From positions 37,715,233 to 37,779,232 of the forward strand of contig JAKSZU010000004.1 of the NCBI GenBank assembly GCA_026018925.1: a DNA stretch of 64,000 nucleotides, read 5' to 3'. The DNA comes from Tupaia tana (taxonomy: Eukaryota > Chordata > Mammalia > Scandentia > Tupaiidae). The notes beneath the pieces are model-generated. The model saw only the letters and a list, made by a program, of their open reading frames with translations. It made no database searches and was not told the origin of the DNA. Position numbers and translations under genes: made by a program. Of this stretch, positions 51,987-61,849 are shown one piece after another; within the stretch, counting starts at the first letter, position 1; each line of letters opens with the position of its first letter.

Positions 51987-53399
51987 AAAGACTGAAAAAT
52001 TTACAGAAAAATTAAGGGGAAAAATATAAGCTTAATAAACACTGTTTCCTATTTCTTTCTACTCTTTAGTGCTAGTATTTTGGAAGAGGGAATTCTCTTA
52101 CATGTTAAGAAACAGCTCCTTTTTTTGCTTTCAAGACACCTTTGGGAGCTTATTTGTTGATTCTAGCAGGGAACTACAGATACTCATATACATACCCTTT
52201 AACAAAGAATGGTCTCCTTCTTTTGGGGAAGGTTGTCCTCTTCAACCAACCAAGCGTGCAGCTTTGAGTGGGACATACATGGGGCAGTGAGGGAGGAAAG
52301 GGACCCCTACCTAGCCAGCCACATCATCTGACTCAACCCTGGCAATTAATCAGTGTGCTGACAGCCGTCAGTCAGACTGTCCTTCCATCCTCATGACATC
52401 TTCACTCAAGCAATTCCATTATTCTTTCCCCTTTCCTTTATGCTCTTTTTTCCTTTTCTACCTCTTAAAAGAAACCCTAAAATATTGGTGGAGCACTCCT
52501 ATTAAAACTAAAAGTAGAACACATTTTATGTGTTTTCCACACCTGGAGGAAGTTCTTTCAAATTCTCAAGTTTCCTCCAAAATAACCTCAGACCTACTGA
52601 CTGCATAAAACACCTTCCATGGAACTTCCTGGACAGAATCAGAGAAGTTCAATGGCAAAATTAAGATAGAAATCATAGTTCCAACCTCACATTTTACTTG
52701 TAAAAAAACTGTGGTCATCAAAGTAAATTACACTATAGATAACTAGTGGCAGTTTCAGCAACAGAACATGGGTTTTTTACTATATTCCAGTTTAGTTCTC
52801 TTTTGTCATGGATTATAACTGAGAAGCTAACTAACCTCCCTGTAACCTATTTAAAAATACAGATTATTTTAGTGAGATGTCAGTTATACAACACTATAAG
52901 TAGCCTGAGAGATGTTACACCAGCAGCAACTAACTGTCAGTCTAAAATATGTCCTCCTTGCTCTCCAAATCAAAGAATCACTGAGCATAGGAAGCCATTT
53001 CTTCTTACTTCAGGAGAAGATTGAAGAGTCTAATAACTAGTGCAGTCGGAGAAGCAGTTTGGAACTAAGAAGTAACACTTAATTTTAAGGAAATAGACAA
53101 ATACATACAAAAACGAAGGAACTGTGGATGCAGGTACTAAATAGAGGTGGCCAGACCAAAGTCCTCAGGAACCAATTGCAGAGCTAGACTCTGAGTCTTA
53201 CCATGTCCATCTTAGAGCCACACAGACCCTCTGGCTTCAGAAGCTGGATTAAAATGGTTTTGTTACAGAAAAGGAAACTGGCTTGAGTATGCAACCAGTG
53301 TGATGATATATTATACAGGAATATGAAAATAAAATCATTTTGTTCATCTATTCATCATTTACTACACAGTGCAGTGTTGAGTGTGAAGAATTAGAAGAT
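51987..53399. other. SLC35D1 intron, no feature recognised
   Basis: 1.4 kb without lineage SINEs or any repeat I can name. Chance reading frames up to about 90 codons show no family likeness. Confidence 0.5.
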
Positions 53400-53840
53400 G
53401 AATCATGGGTCAGTCACTTAGCAGAAAGTAATAAGGGGCAAGTTTCTTAGCCTTTCTGTGAAATGGAATATTCATGGTACCTACTTCTTTCTTATTTTAT
53501 TAATTTATTTACTTACTTACTTACTTAAATATCAGAGGGTACGTGCATGTGCCAGAGAGAGAAAGTACCCCTCCCATTGGGCCTGATCATGCAGCAATCC
53601 CCTTTTTTCCATGCGTGTCAGGATTCTGGGCATGTATAAATGCATACCCACAAGCTGGTGTGTTTTCCAAGTCACTGGGGCCAGGATTTGAATCACAGGA
53701 TCCCATATGGGATCCTGCCTGTTCCATACAGCAGTTAACCACTGCACTATAATACCAGCCCCATTTTATAGGGCTGTTGTAAAGATTAAGTGTAGAGTAT
53801 GTAGGACTTGTGATTCACATGAAATAAACATAAAAACTAA
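53400..53840 (+). repeat. MIR split by a C-family SINE
   Basis: MIR pieces at 53400-53496 (GGGCAAGTTTCTTAGCCTTT, CTGTGAAATGGAATATTCAT) and 53762-53840 (GGGCTGTTGTAAAGATTAAG) read through once the SINE is removed. Confidence 0.7.
53497..53761 (-). repeat. C-family SINE in a MIR
   Basis: Minus-strand head GGGGCTGGTATTATAGTGCA, tail with ACTTA repeats at its left end (TTACTTACTTACTTAC read on plus). A perfect 18-base palindrome GGATCCCATATGGGATCC lies at 53698-53715. Confidence 0.88.
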
Positions 53841-53848
53841 GGGTAGGA

Positions 53849-54175
53849 GGCCAACCCTGTAGCACAGTGGTTAAGTGCAATGCACTGGAAAGTGGATCCC
53901 ACAAAGCCAACTGTGGTTCGAATCTCAGTCCTAGAGGCTTCGAAAACAAAGCAGATATGTGTTTGTGCAGGCCCAAAATCCTGACAGGATGGAGAAATGG
54001 AGGAAAAAGACTGGGGGCCTGAAAAACACCCCAGGCTTGGAAAATACACTGGGCATGTATATGTGCATGCTCAAATTCCTGAGAGGATGAAGAAATGGAA
54101 GAAGAAGATTACACCAAATAGAAGGGGTACTTTCTCTGGTGAGCGTACACAGATCCTCTGGAAATTAAGAAAAAA
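53849..54175 (+). repeat. C-family SINE with internal duplication
   Basis: Head AGGCCAACCCTGTAGCACAG with intact B box GGTTCGAATC, the closest to a true tRNA. The body part CCTGACAGGATGGAGAAATG appears twice (about 53980 and 54078, the second as CCTGAGAGGATGAAGAAATG), making it some 80 bases too long. Confidence 0.88.
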
Positions 54176-54194
54176 TCATTGTTTAGTACTTTGT

Positions 54195-54315
54195 TGTTAT
54201 TATTACTTCTGAATGCCTATTATGGGCCAGGCACTAATACTGACACAACTATAAGTAAGACAAGTGATTTCTGCCCTCAAAGAGCTGATAATTTAAAGTG
54301 GGAATGAATACATAG
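54195..54315 (+). repeat. L2 3'-end fragment
   Basis: TGAATGCCTATTATGGGCCA, GGCACTAATACTGACACAAC and CTGCCCTCAAAGAGCTGATA match the L2 end well. Confidence 0.75.
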
Positions 54316-54369
54316 TAAGATTTACCAGGTTGCAGTACACTTACCCAGTCATTTATTTAATGATAAGAT

Positions 54370-54640
54370 ATTAAGGGGAAAGAACTTGTGCTCTGGATTC
54401 TAATCCACCTAGGTTACAATCCTTGTCATGACCTACTAGTTTGACATTAGGAGATCTATGGAGGAATCCCCCGTGTCTGTCTAGAGCACAGTGCCTGACA
54501 TAAGGAAATTAGCTCAGTGTTTACCTTCAGAATGCATTCAGGTTACTTGACCTCTCTAAGCTCAGACTCCTCACTTATAAGATAGTGATTGTAAAAGAAC
54601 TTCAAAGAGTGTTAGGAGGAATTAGGCAATTCAACATAAA
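54370..54640 (+). repeat. MIR fragments
   Basis: Two pieces: AACTTGTGCTCTGGATTCTA about 54380, and TTACTTGACCTCTCTAAGCT with CTCCTCACTTATAAGATAGT about 54542-54590. Possibly one MIR opened by unrelated sequence. Confidence 0.6.
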
Positions 54641-55059
54641 AAGGACCATACTTTCAACAAACTGGTACCTACATTAAACATACACATCACAAAAAAAAAT
54701 CTTCATAACCTTTTGTTAACATTTCTCAGATACATGAAAAGTACAACCCATGAAAGAAAAAGCAATAAACTTCATCGAAATTTTAAAATGCTGTTCTTCA
54801 AAAGACTGTTAAGAAAACGAAAAGACTAGCCACAAACAGAAAATAATATTTATAAGTCACAATATACAGAGAACTCAAATAAGATAGTAAGATAAAAACC
54901 CCAATTTAAAAAATAAGCAAAATATTTGAATAACAATTTTATCAAAGAACATAGATGGTAAATAAGCATGTAAAAAGATGCTCGACATCATTAATCATTA
55001 GATAAATAATTAAAATCCACAAATGTGATACCTCTACAGATCTAAAATATTAGAAAACA

Positions 55060-55285
55060 TTCGAGTCCTGGACCTGGCAGCTTGAGAATCATGCTGGGCA
55101 CATGCGTGCGTGCCCAAATCCCAGGAAGAGAATACAGAAGAAGGGACTGCGGCACGTCCATCTCCTCTGGAGGCTGATTTCTCACTTAACCTCTCACTGT
55201 CTCTCTGTCTCTGTCTCTCTCCGGCAAGCATAAGTGCCCTATGACAAAAACTTAAAAAAATAAAATAAAATAAAATAAGAAATTA
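55060..55285 (+). repeat. A-type SINE starting at its B box
   Basis: Begins ATTCGAGTCCTGGACCTGGC, so the A-box half of the head is absent; ends CCCTATGACAAAAAC with AAAATAAAAT units. A 5'-truncated copy. Confidence 0.85.
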
Positions 55286-55686
55286 AAATCAAAATAAAAG
55301 CAGACAATACCAAGGATCAAGATGTGAAGCAACTGGAATTCTCATACACTGCTGGTGGTTATGCAAAATGGTCCTGCCGCTTTGGAAAATAGTGTGTAAA
55401 TTTCTAGTAAAGTTAAACGCATACTTACCATACAACTCCAGAATGCTACTCCAAGGTATTTACTCAAATGAAATGAAAACTCAAGTTCACACACAAATTT
55501 CTATGCAAATGCTTACAGCAGCTAATAGATAACAGCTAAAAACTGGAAATAAACCTAAATGTTTTGAATGGTGCATGGAGAAACTGGTATAACCATACAG
55601 TAGAATACTGTTGGGCAGTAAAAACATATAAGACAGATATCTGCAACAACATACATGGAATTTCAACTACAATATGCTAAGTGAAG

Positions 55687-56174
55687 TGTAGGGAGCAGTT
55701 CGAATCTAAGCAAACATGGTGACCTTTAGGCACATGCAGAAACATGGGTCCATGGGCAGTCATATGCAGGGCAATGAATGCTATTAACATATGACTATAC
55801 TAGCAGCTTCTGTGTTTCCAAAACTGCAGAGCAATATCGGGTTAAAGGAAGCCACTTTGTTCATAAGAATTGGCCTGAGAAAAGTAGAGAAAACTTACAA
55901 AGAACTACATGGCACCAGGTGTTTTCACATCTTCAGCCAATTAACATAATAACTGGCTTTGCATTCCAGCTCCCCTTCCCCCATTTTCTGCCCTTTAAAA
56001 GAATAAATCTGGGAACAGTTTGGGGCCAAAGATGCCACCATCAGAATAGTTGGGACCACTTGATCCCTGTTTTTCTCTACATGTGTCTTTGTGTGTTTAT
56101 TTCTATGTTTACCCTCTAATCCACGGCTGGCCACCCTCAGAGGTCGCATTTGTTTAGCTGTGTAGGACGCGGCA
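55687..56174 (+). repeat. Solo ERV LTR, class II type, with 6-bp TSD
   Basis: A 488-bp element with TG...CA ends (TGTAGGGAGCAGTTCG to GGACGCGGCA) flanked by GTGAAG on both sides (55681-55686, 56175-56180). The L1 runs on unbroken when it is removed. A TTTAAAAG and an AATAAA near 56002 mark promoter and poly(A) parts. There is no internal viral DNA, so it is the product of LTR-LTR recombination. A 6-bp duplication is usual for class II (ERVK-like) elements. Confidence 0.88.
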
Positions 56175-56304
56175 GTGAAGGAGTCAGATTGATAAGCCAT
56201 AAACATTCTATATTACTTACATGACATTTTGGAAACTAAATTGATAGTAAACAGATCTTTATAGGATCTGAGGGGAGTGAAAGCAGTTAAATGCAAGGGG
56301 AGAT

Positions 56305-56468
56305 TTTTGGGTCAGCTAGGTGGCATGGTGGCTAAAGGCTCTGGACTCCCGCTTGGCTTAGATCTGGTGGCTTGCTTTCTCATTTTACCTTTTTCTCTCT
56401 CTGACTCTGGTCAAATTTTTTTAAAAAAAGTAATAATAAATGGAATTAAATAAATAAATATATTTTTT
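56305..56468 (+). repeat. B-family SINE with 16-bp TSD
   Basis: Head TTTTGGGTCAGCTAGGTGGC with the B-box half shortened; tail AATAATAAATGGAATTAAAT. AAATGCAAGGGGAGAT and AAATGCATGGGGAGAT flank it. Confidence 0.92.
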
Positions 56469-56636
56469 AAATGCATGGGGAGATGTGGTGAGTAACAGAA
56501 TTGATCTGTATTTTGATTGTGGTAGTAGTGGTTGGTGGTCACATGACTATATTCGTCAAAACTCACAGGACTATATATTAAAAAGGGTGAACTGTACTGT
56601 ACTTAATCATCATTGTTTTTAATGAAAAATAAGAAA

Positions 56637-57269
56637 GAACAGATAAAGATAACTTTTAGAGACTTAAAGAATTCTACTCTGGACATCTATGAGGACAATG
56701 ATATCAATATCTGGAAGAGCAACATTACTCAGGCCTAAGCCAGAGTCCAGACTTTGATGAAAGTACAAGAGCATATTCTATTTTCACTCTCCTCTTTCCT
56801 CACCTCTCTTGCTGCTTTTTTGGCTTGAGCGAACACTCAGAAATTAGCCACTGGAAAAAGGCATTTAGGGGAGTTGGAGCAGGCAAGTTCTTGATAGATT
56901 CCTACTGAAAAGAATTACCTTCTTAAATCCCAGGCTCAAAGTTGGATGGAACCTGAGTAACTACTACGTAAACCTCCTGCTTCCTGCAACTGAATTACAC
57001 TAGAAACATGGCTAATATGGAAAGGTGATTTCCTTCGAAGTGCAAGCTGCCCAAGGATCGACTGACACAATTTCCAAGCAAAGTGAAATGTAGTAACTAG
57101 TTTCTGCAAATTTGGTTTTTGCATTATAATGTAACGTCCACAACCACTTATTCTACTGACTAGTAGAAGGAAATCAGAAATGTAAAAAATAAAATACTCC
57201 TCACTTTAAAAGAAAGAGTAGCTAAAAATGAGACAATAAACTTTCCTTGCCAAAAGAGGAAAAGTACAC
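56637..57269. other. SLC35D1 intron, no feature recognised
   Basis: Nothing assignable was seen. Confidence 0.5.
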
Positions 57270-57350
57270 TGTAATGGAAATACCTACACAGGAGTCAGGA
57301 CACCTGTATTCTACTCCCAGCTCTGCAATAATATGAACCAAACTGGATGA
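57270..57350 (+). repeat. MIR fragment
   Basis: GTAATGGAAATACCTACACA, GGAGTCAGGACACCTGTATT and CTACTCCCAGCTCTGCAATA are the front part of MIR. Confidence 0.6.
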
Positions 57351-57474
57351 TTAAAGCATATTACTCATTCTTTTTCATTTTGTAGTAAAACAAAGATTTA
57401 AAATAGACATAGCTTACAAAATTTATTACAATAAAATGCAACTAGAAATTATTAAAAATGTTAGAAAAAGATGG

Positions 57475-57930
57475 ACTAGCCAGGTGGTTAAGGTGGTTGG
57501 ATCCCATGTGGTGACACTGCTGTTCAAGTTCTGAATCTAGCAGCTTGAAAAACACGCTGAGGGGCCAGCAGGTGGTGTGGTTATTAAAGCAATGAATTCC
57601 CACATGGCCAACTGTGATTCAAGTCCTGGACCTGGCCACTTGCATTCTCACTTTTTGTCTCTTTCGCTCTCTCTCTCTCCAGTCAAATCAAAAAATAATA
57701 ATAAACATGCAAAAATAATAATAATAACAAAATTAAATTAATAATTCTAAAAACAAAAAAGAAAAAGAAAAACATGCTTGGCATGTGTGTGTGCATACCC
57801 AAAATCCCTAGAGGAGAGTGGAAGAGAAGTGACTGTAGTGAGGCCATCCCCACTGGGGAGTGCTTTCTCACTTGACCTCTCTGTCTCTCTCCAGTGAGCA
57901 AATGTGTCCTATAGCAAATCAGAAAAATAA
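57475..57930 (+). repeat. C/A-type SINE opened by a B SINE
   Basis: Outer parts are 57475-57560 (GGACTAGCCAGGTGGTTAAG) and 57767-57930 (GCTTGGCATGTGTGTGTGCA to GTCCTATAGCAAATC). Confidence 0.88.
57561..57766 (+). repeat. B-family SINE nested in another SINE
   Basis: GGGGCCAGCAGGTGGTGTGG head and a long AATAATAATAAC tail. GAAAAACACGCTG (57547-57559) and GAAAAACATGCTTG (57767-57780) are its duplication. Confidence 0.92.
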
Positions 57931-58213
57931 AAGAAGTTAAAAGAATACCATTAATATCATTATCAACTAGCTAACAAATGGCACTGTTTAAAATGTATTA
58001 CCCAGAACTATATAATTAACTAACACAAAAAGAAATTCTACTGAAAGAAATTTTGCTTGTTTTTGATACATGTTAAGCTGACATATGTTGTAATATATTC
58101 AAGGGACCTGGAAAATTTTTCTTTTTAATAGGCTGCAATGTGAAAAAGATTTATCTAACTGTCCTTTCCCCTTTCCTTCCTTCCTTCCACAGCTATCAAA
58201 AATCACAATGGAT

Positions 58214-58480
58214 GGGACCAGCAGTTAGCGTCATGGCTATGTCACTGGACTCCCACGTAGTCGACCGCGGTTCGCGTCCCGGACCCGGTGGCTTAAACTC
58301 ACGCTGGGCGCGTGTGCGTGCGTGCCCAGGATCCCGAGAGGAGAATGGAGGAGAAGGGATTGCGGCGTGGCCACCCCCCCGGGGGGTGATTTCCTGCTTT
58401 CTGTCTCTCTGTCTCTCTCTGTCTGTCTGGCGAGCGCACGCGCCCTATAGCGAAAACCTCTCAAAAAAAAAAAAAAAAAA
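58214..58480 (+). repeat. A-family SINE 1 of a triple array
   Basis: Almost consensus, CpG-rich, GGGACCAGCAGTTAGCGTCA to CTATAGCGAAAACCTCTC and A19. AATCACAATGGA lies before and after it. Confidence 0.97.
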
Positions 58481-58491
58481 ATCACAATGGA

Positions 58492-58747
58492 GGGAACCAG
58501 CAGTTAGCGTAATGGCTATGTCGCTGGACTCCCACGTAGTCGACCGCAGTTCGCGTCCCGGACCCGGTGGCTTAAAACTCACGCCGGGCGCGTGTGCGTG
58601 CGTGCCCAAGATCCCGAGAGGAGAATGGAGGAGAAGGGATTGCGGCGTGACCATCCCCCCTGGGGGGTGATTTCTCGCTTTCTGTCTCTATGTCTCTCTC
58701 TGTCTGTCTGGCGAGCGCACGCGCCCTATAGCGAAAAAACCTCTCCC

Positions 58748-58775
<28 letters not shown>
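58492..58775 (+). repeat. A-family SINE 2 of a triple array
   Basis: Differs from copy 1 at only a few bases (GGGAACC head, TCTATGTCTC); A29 tail. Again followed by ATCACAATGGA. Confidence 0.97.
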
Positions 58776-58779
<4 letters not shown>

Positions 58780-58786
58780 CAATGGA

Positions 58787-59043
58787 GGGACCAAGACATG
58801 GCATAATGGTTGCGTCACTGGATTCTCACATAGCTGATCGTGGTTCGAGTCCTGGACATGGTGGCTTAAAACTCATGCCAGGCATGTGTACATGGGTGCC
58901 CAAAATCCCAAGGAGAATGTAGGAAAAGGGACTGCAGTGTGGCCATCCCTCCCTGGGGGGTGATTTGTTGCTTTCTGTCTCTCTGTCTCTCTCTCTTCCT
59001 CCAGCAAGCAGACACCCTATATAAAAATCTCTCATAAAAAAAA
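58787..59043 (+). repeat. A-family SINE 3 of a triple array
   Basis: Much older than its two neighbours: GGGACCAAGACATGGCATAA head, few CpG sites, short tail. Followed by AAATCACAATGGA and another TCACAATT. Confidence 0.95.
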
Positions 59044-59059
59044 ATCACAATGGAAAAAA

Positions 59060-61315
59060 ATCACAATTGTAGTATAATTGATTATACAAAAACCTGCACA
59101 TACTTAATGGATTCAGTTTGATGTGTTCAGGCATATGCACATACCTGTGATACTATCACCACAAACAAGGTAATCAACGTAACTATCAACAACAAAAGTT
59201 TCCTATGTCCTTCTGTTTTTGCATGAGTGTGCTAAGAAAACAAGATTTTCCCTCTTAAATTTCTATGTACACAACATTGTATGGTTAAATATAGCTACTA
59301 CGTTGTATAATAGATAAAAAAACAACTCAAAATGAATAAAAGATTTAAACATAAGACCTGGAACTGTAAAACTTTTAAAAGAAAACTTAGGGAAAATCTT
59401 TTTAACATTAGCAGTGATTTTGTGGATCTGACATTAAACAACTCATTTCCCCATTCCTCTCATTACCTGGCAACCACAAATCTATTTTCTGTTTCTGTAG
59501 GTTTAACTATTTTAAACACCTTATATATGTAAAATCATGCACCTTTTAGGTCCTTCTGTGACTGACTTATTTCACTTAGAATACCGTTTTCCAAGGCCAT
59601 GTATGTTGTCACAAATTGTAGGATTCCCGTGCTTTTTAAGGCTGAATAATATTCCATTGTATCTAAATATCACATTTTATTCATTTGTTCAGGACAATTT
59701 GGGCTATTTCCATGCTTTGGTTATTATGAATTATGCTGTAATGAATATGGGCATACAGACTTCTCTTCAAGATCCAGAATTCAATTCTCCTGGATATATA
59801 GCCAAAAACGGATCATGTGGCAATTATAATTTTAATTTTTTACAGAACTTCCACAGAGTTTTCCACAACAGTTATACCTTTTTTCCAATTCCTACCCATA
59901 GCACACAAGGGCTCCAATTACTCCACATCATCACCAACAATTATCTTTTGTTCACTGGACAGCAGTCATCTTAATAACTGTGAGATGATATCTCCTTGTG
60001 CTTTTTGATTTGCTTTTCCCTGATAATTACAGGGTTTAGTACCCATTCTAATTCCATATACCTGTTGGCCATTTATATGACTTCTTTGGAAAAATGTCTA
60101 TTCACGTCATTTGTCCATATTTTACTCAGGTTATTTGGGTTTTGCTACTGAATTATAGAGTTTCTTTCATATTTCAGAAATTAACTCTTAGAGACATATG
60201 GTTTGCAGACGTTTTCTCCCATCCCATGGACTGATGTTCTCCTCTGCCATTTGTTTCCTTTGCTATGTAGAAGCTTTTATAGCCTGATGTCCTACTTGTC
60301 TATTTTTGCTTTTATTGTCTATACTTTTGGTGTCAGATCCACAAAATCACTGCTAATGTTATAAAGATTTTCTCCTATGTTTTCTTTTAAAAGTTTTACA
60401 GTTCCAGGTCTTATGTTTAAGTCTTTTAACCATTTTGAGTTGATTTTTATGTATGGTGTAAGATAGAATCCTATTTCATCCTTTTGCATGTAGATACACA
60501 GTTTTCCCACCAGCATTTGTTGGACAGACCATCCTTTCCCCATTGTGTATTCTAGCCGATACAGTTTCCCCACCAGCATTTGTTGGACAGACTATCCTTT
60601 CCCCATTGTGTATTCTAGCCGGTACACAGTTTTCCCACCAGCATTTGTTGGACAGACTATCCTTTCCCCATTGTGTATTCTAGCCGGTTTTGTAGCTCAG
60701 GTGACTGTATATGGTGTACAGTTAATTCTGGGCCCTCTGCGCTGTTCCCTTCATCTGTATGTCTATGTTAATATCACATTGTTTAATTACTGTAACTCTG
60801 TAATCTATTTTGAGATCAAGAAAGTATGATGTCCTTACTTTTGTTCTTCTCTCTCAAGATTTTTTTGGCTACTCTGAGTCTTTCATTGTTACATATGAAC
60901 TTTTCAAATATTTTTTCTAGTTCTGTAGAAATGACATTGAGATTCTGATGGGAAAAAACTGAAACTTTAGATTGCTTTGGGCATTATGGATACTTTAATG
61001 GCATGAAGTGATCCAAACCATGAACAAGAGAGGTCTTTCTTTTTATTGGCATCTTTTTTTCATTTCTTTCATCAATGTACTGTCTTCAGTGTGCAAGTGT
61101 TTCACTTCTTTGGTTAAGTTTACTTCTAAGTTCTTTATTATTTTTGATGCTATTGTAACTGAGATTGTTTACTTAATTTTTTTTTTTTTTGGATAGCTCA
61201 TTGTTAGAATATAGAAATGCAAGTAATTTTTGTATATTGATTTTGCATTCTTCAACTTTACTGAACTTGATGGTAAGTTCTAGATACCTCACCTTTACTG
61301 TTCCTGATATCCTGG
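59060..61315 (-). repeat. Antisense L1, rearranged
   Basis: GTATAATTGATTATACAAAA, GCTGAATAATATTCCATTGT, TGTCTATTCACGTCATTTGT, CCATTTTGAGTTGATTTTTA and AATTTTTGTATATTGATTTT follow L1 in reverse from 3' UTR to mid ORF2. It has an inserted inverted copy of its own ORF2 at 59325-59433 and a three-fold 64-base repeat at 60495-60687. Confidence 0.85.
60495..60687. repeat. Tandem triplication of 63-65 bp inside the L1
   Basis: Three units share CCACCAGCATTTGTTGGACA, ATCCTTTCCCCATTGTGTAT and TCTAGCCG; unit starts are 63 and 65 bases apart. The third unit passes into normal L1 order. Confidence 0.93.
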
Positions 61316-61849
61316 CCCTTCCTCACAAATATCAATGAAAGAAAAAGATATTTACTACACATAGATGTCATGCAGTAAGTATAAGACATAAGAATACGTG
61401 AGAAAACTAAAACTGAGTAAAGATAAACAAATTGCCCAAAGTAATACAAAGAGCAAGCACCAACTACAACTCCAAACAAGGTATGACAAGACACTCAACT
61501 ACTCATCTTCCTTCTACAATATTCAATCTTCACGTGTCTGTATAAAGCAACCCTCTCACCAACTCCTACTCCCACAAATACAAATAATTTTTCCTTTAAA
61601 AGATAGCCAACAATAATGGCAAATAAATGTTAGGGAAGGGCCTAAAATGAATCATTAGTCTACTAATGATATTAGTTTTAATTCTTCTATTGCTCTATAA
61701 GGAGGGCAAAAATTATATTATCATGTGTTTACATTTAAGAAGTAAAGGTTAGAGTTTATATAATTTGCTGCATATTATAAAGGTTGTATTACCATATACC
61801 AGTAGGGAATTCTTATGGTTTCCAAAGTGCTTTTTAGCTAATCCATATA
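61316..61849. other. SLC35D1 intron, no feature recognised
   Basis: Nothing assignable was seen. Confidence 0.5.

Larger units (their letters stand above)
54735..56636 (+). repeat. L1 (ORF2 end and 3' UTR), opened by an LTR
   Basis: TTCTTCAAAAGACTGTTAAG, CATCATTAATCATTAGATAA, CTGCTGGTGGTTATGCAAAA, AGTAGAATACTGTTGGGCAG, then after the LTR TTACATGACATTTTGGAAAC and GGAGATGTGGTGAGTAACAG, all in L1 order. It also hosts a truncated A SINE and a B SINE. Confidence 0.85.

Noticed and set aside
53849-53930. Possible true tRNA gene at a SINE head
   Set aside because: A- and B-box-like motifs are present, but the cloverleaf arms do not pair well and the DNA continues into a C-family SINE body.
55034-55231. 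Zinc-finger or other gene-like frame on minus strand
   Set aside because: Encoded by a truncated A-family SINE.
58140-58670. 176-codon plus-strand reading frame
   Set aside because: It lies wholly within two A-family SINEs; the GC-rich body is open in several frames by chance.
58198-59055. CRISPR-like array (short repeat with spacers)
   Set aside because: The repeated 12-mer is a retrotransposon target duplication and the spacers are SINEs; this is a mammalian genome.
59537-59974. 145-codon plus-strand reading frame
   Set aside because: It lies on the antisense side of an old L1, not a gene.
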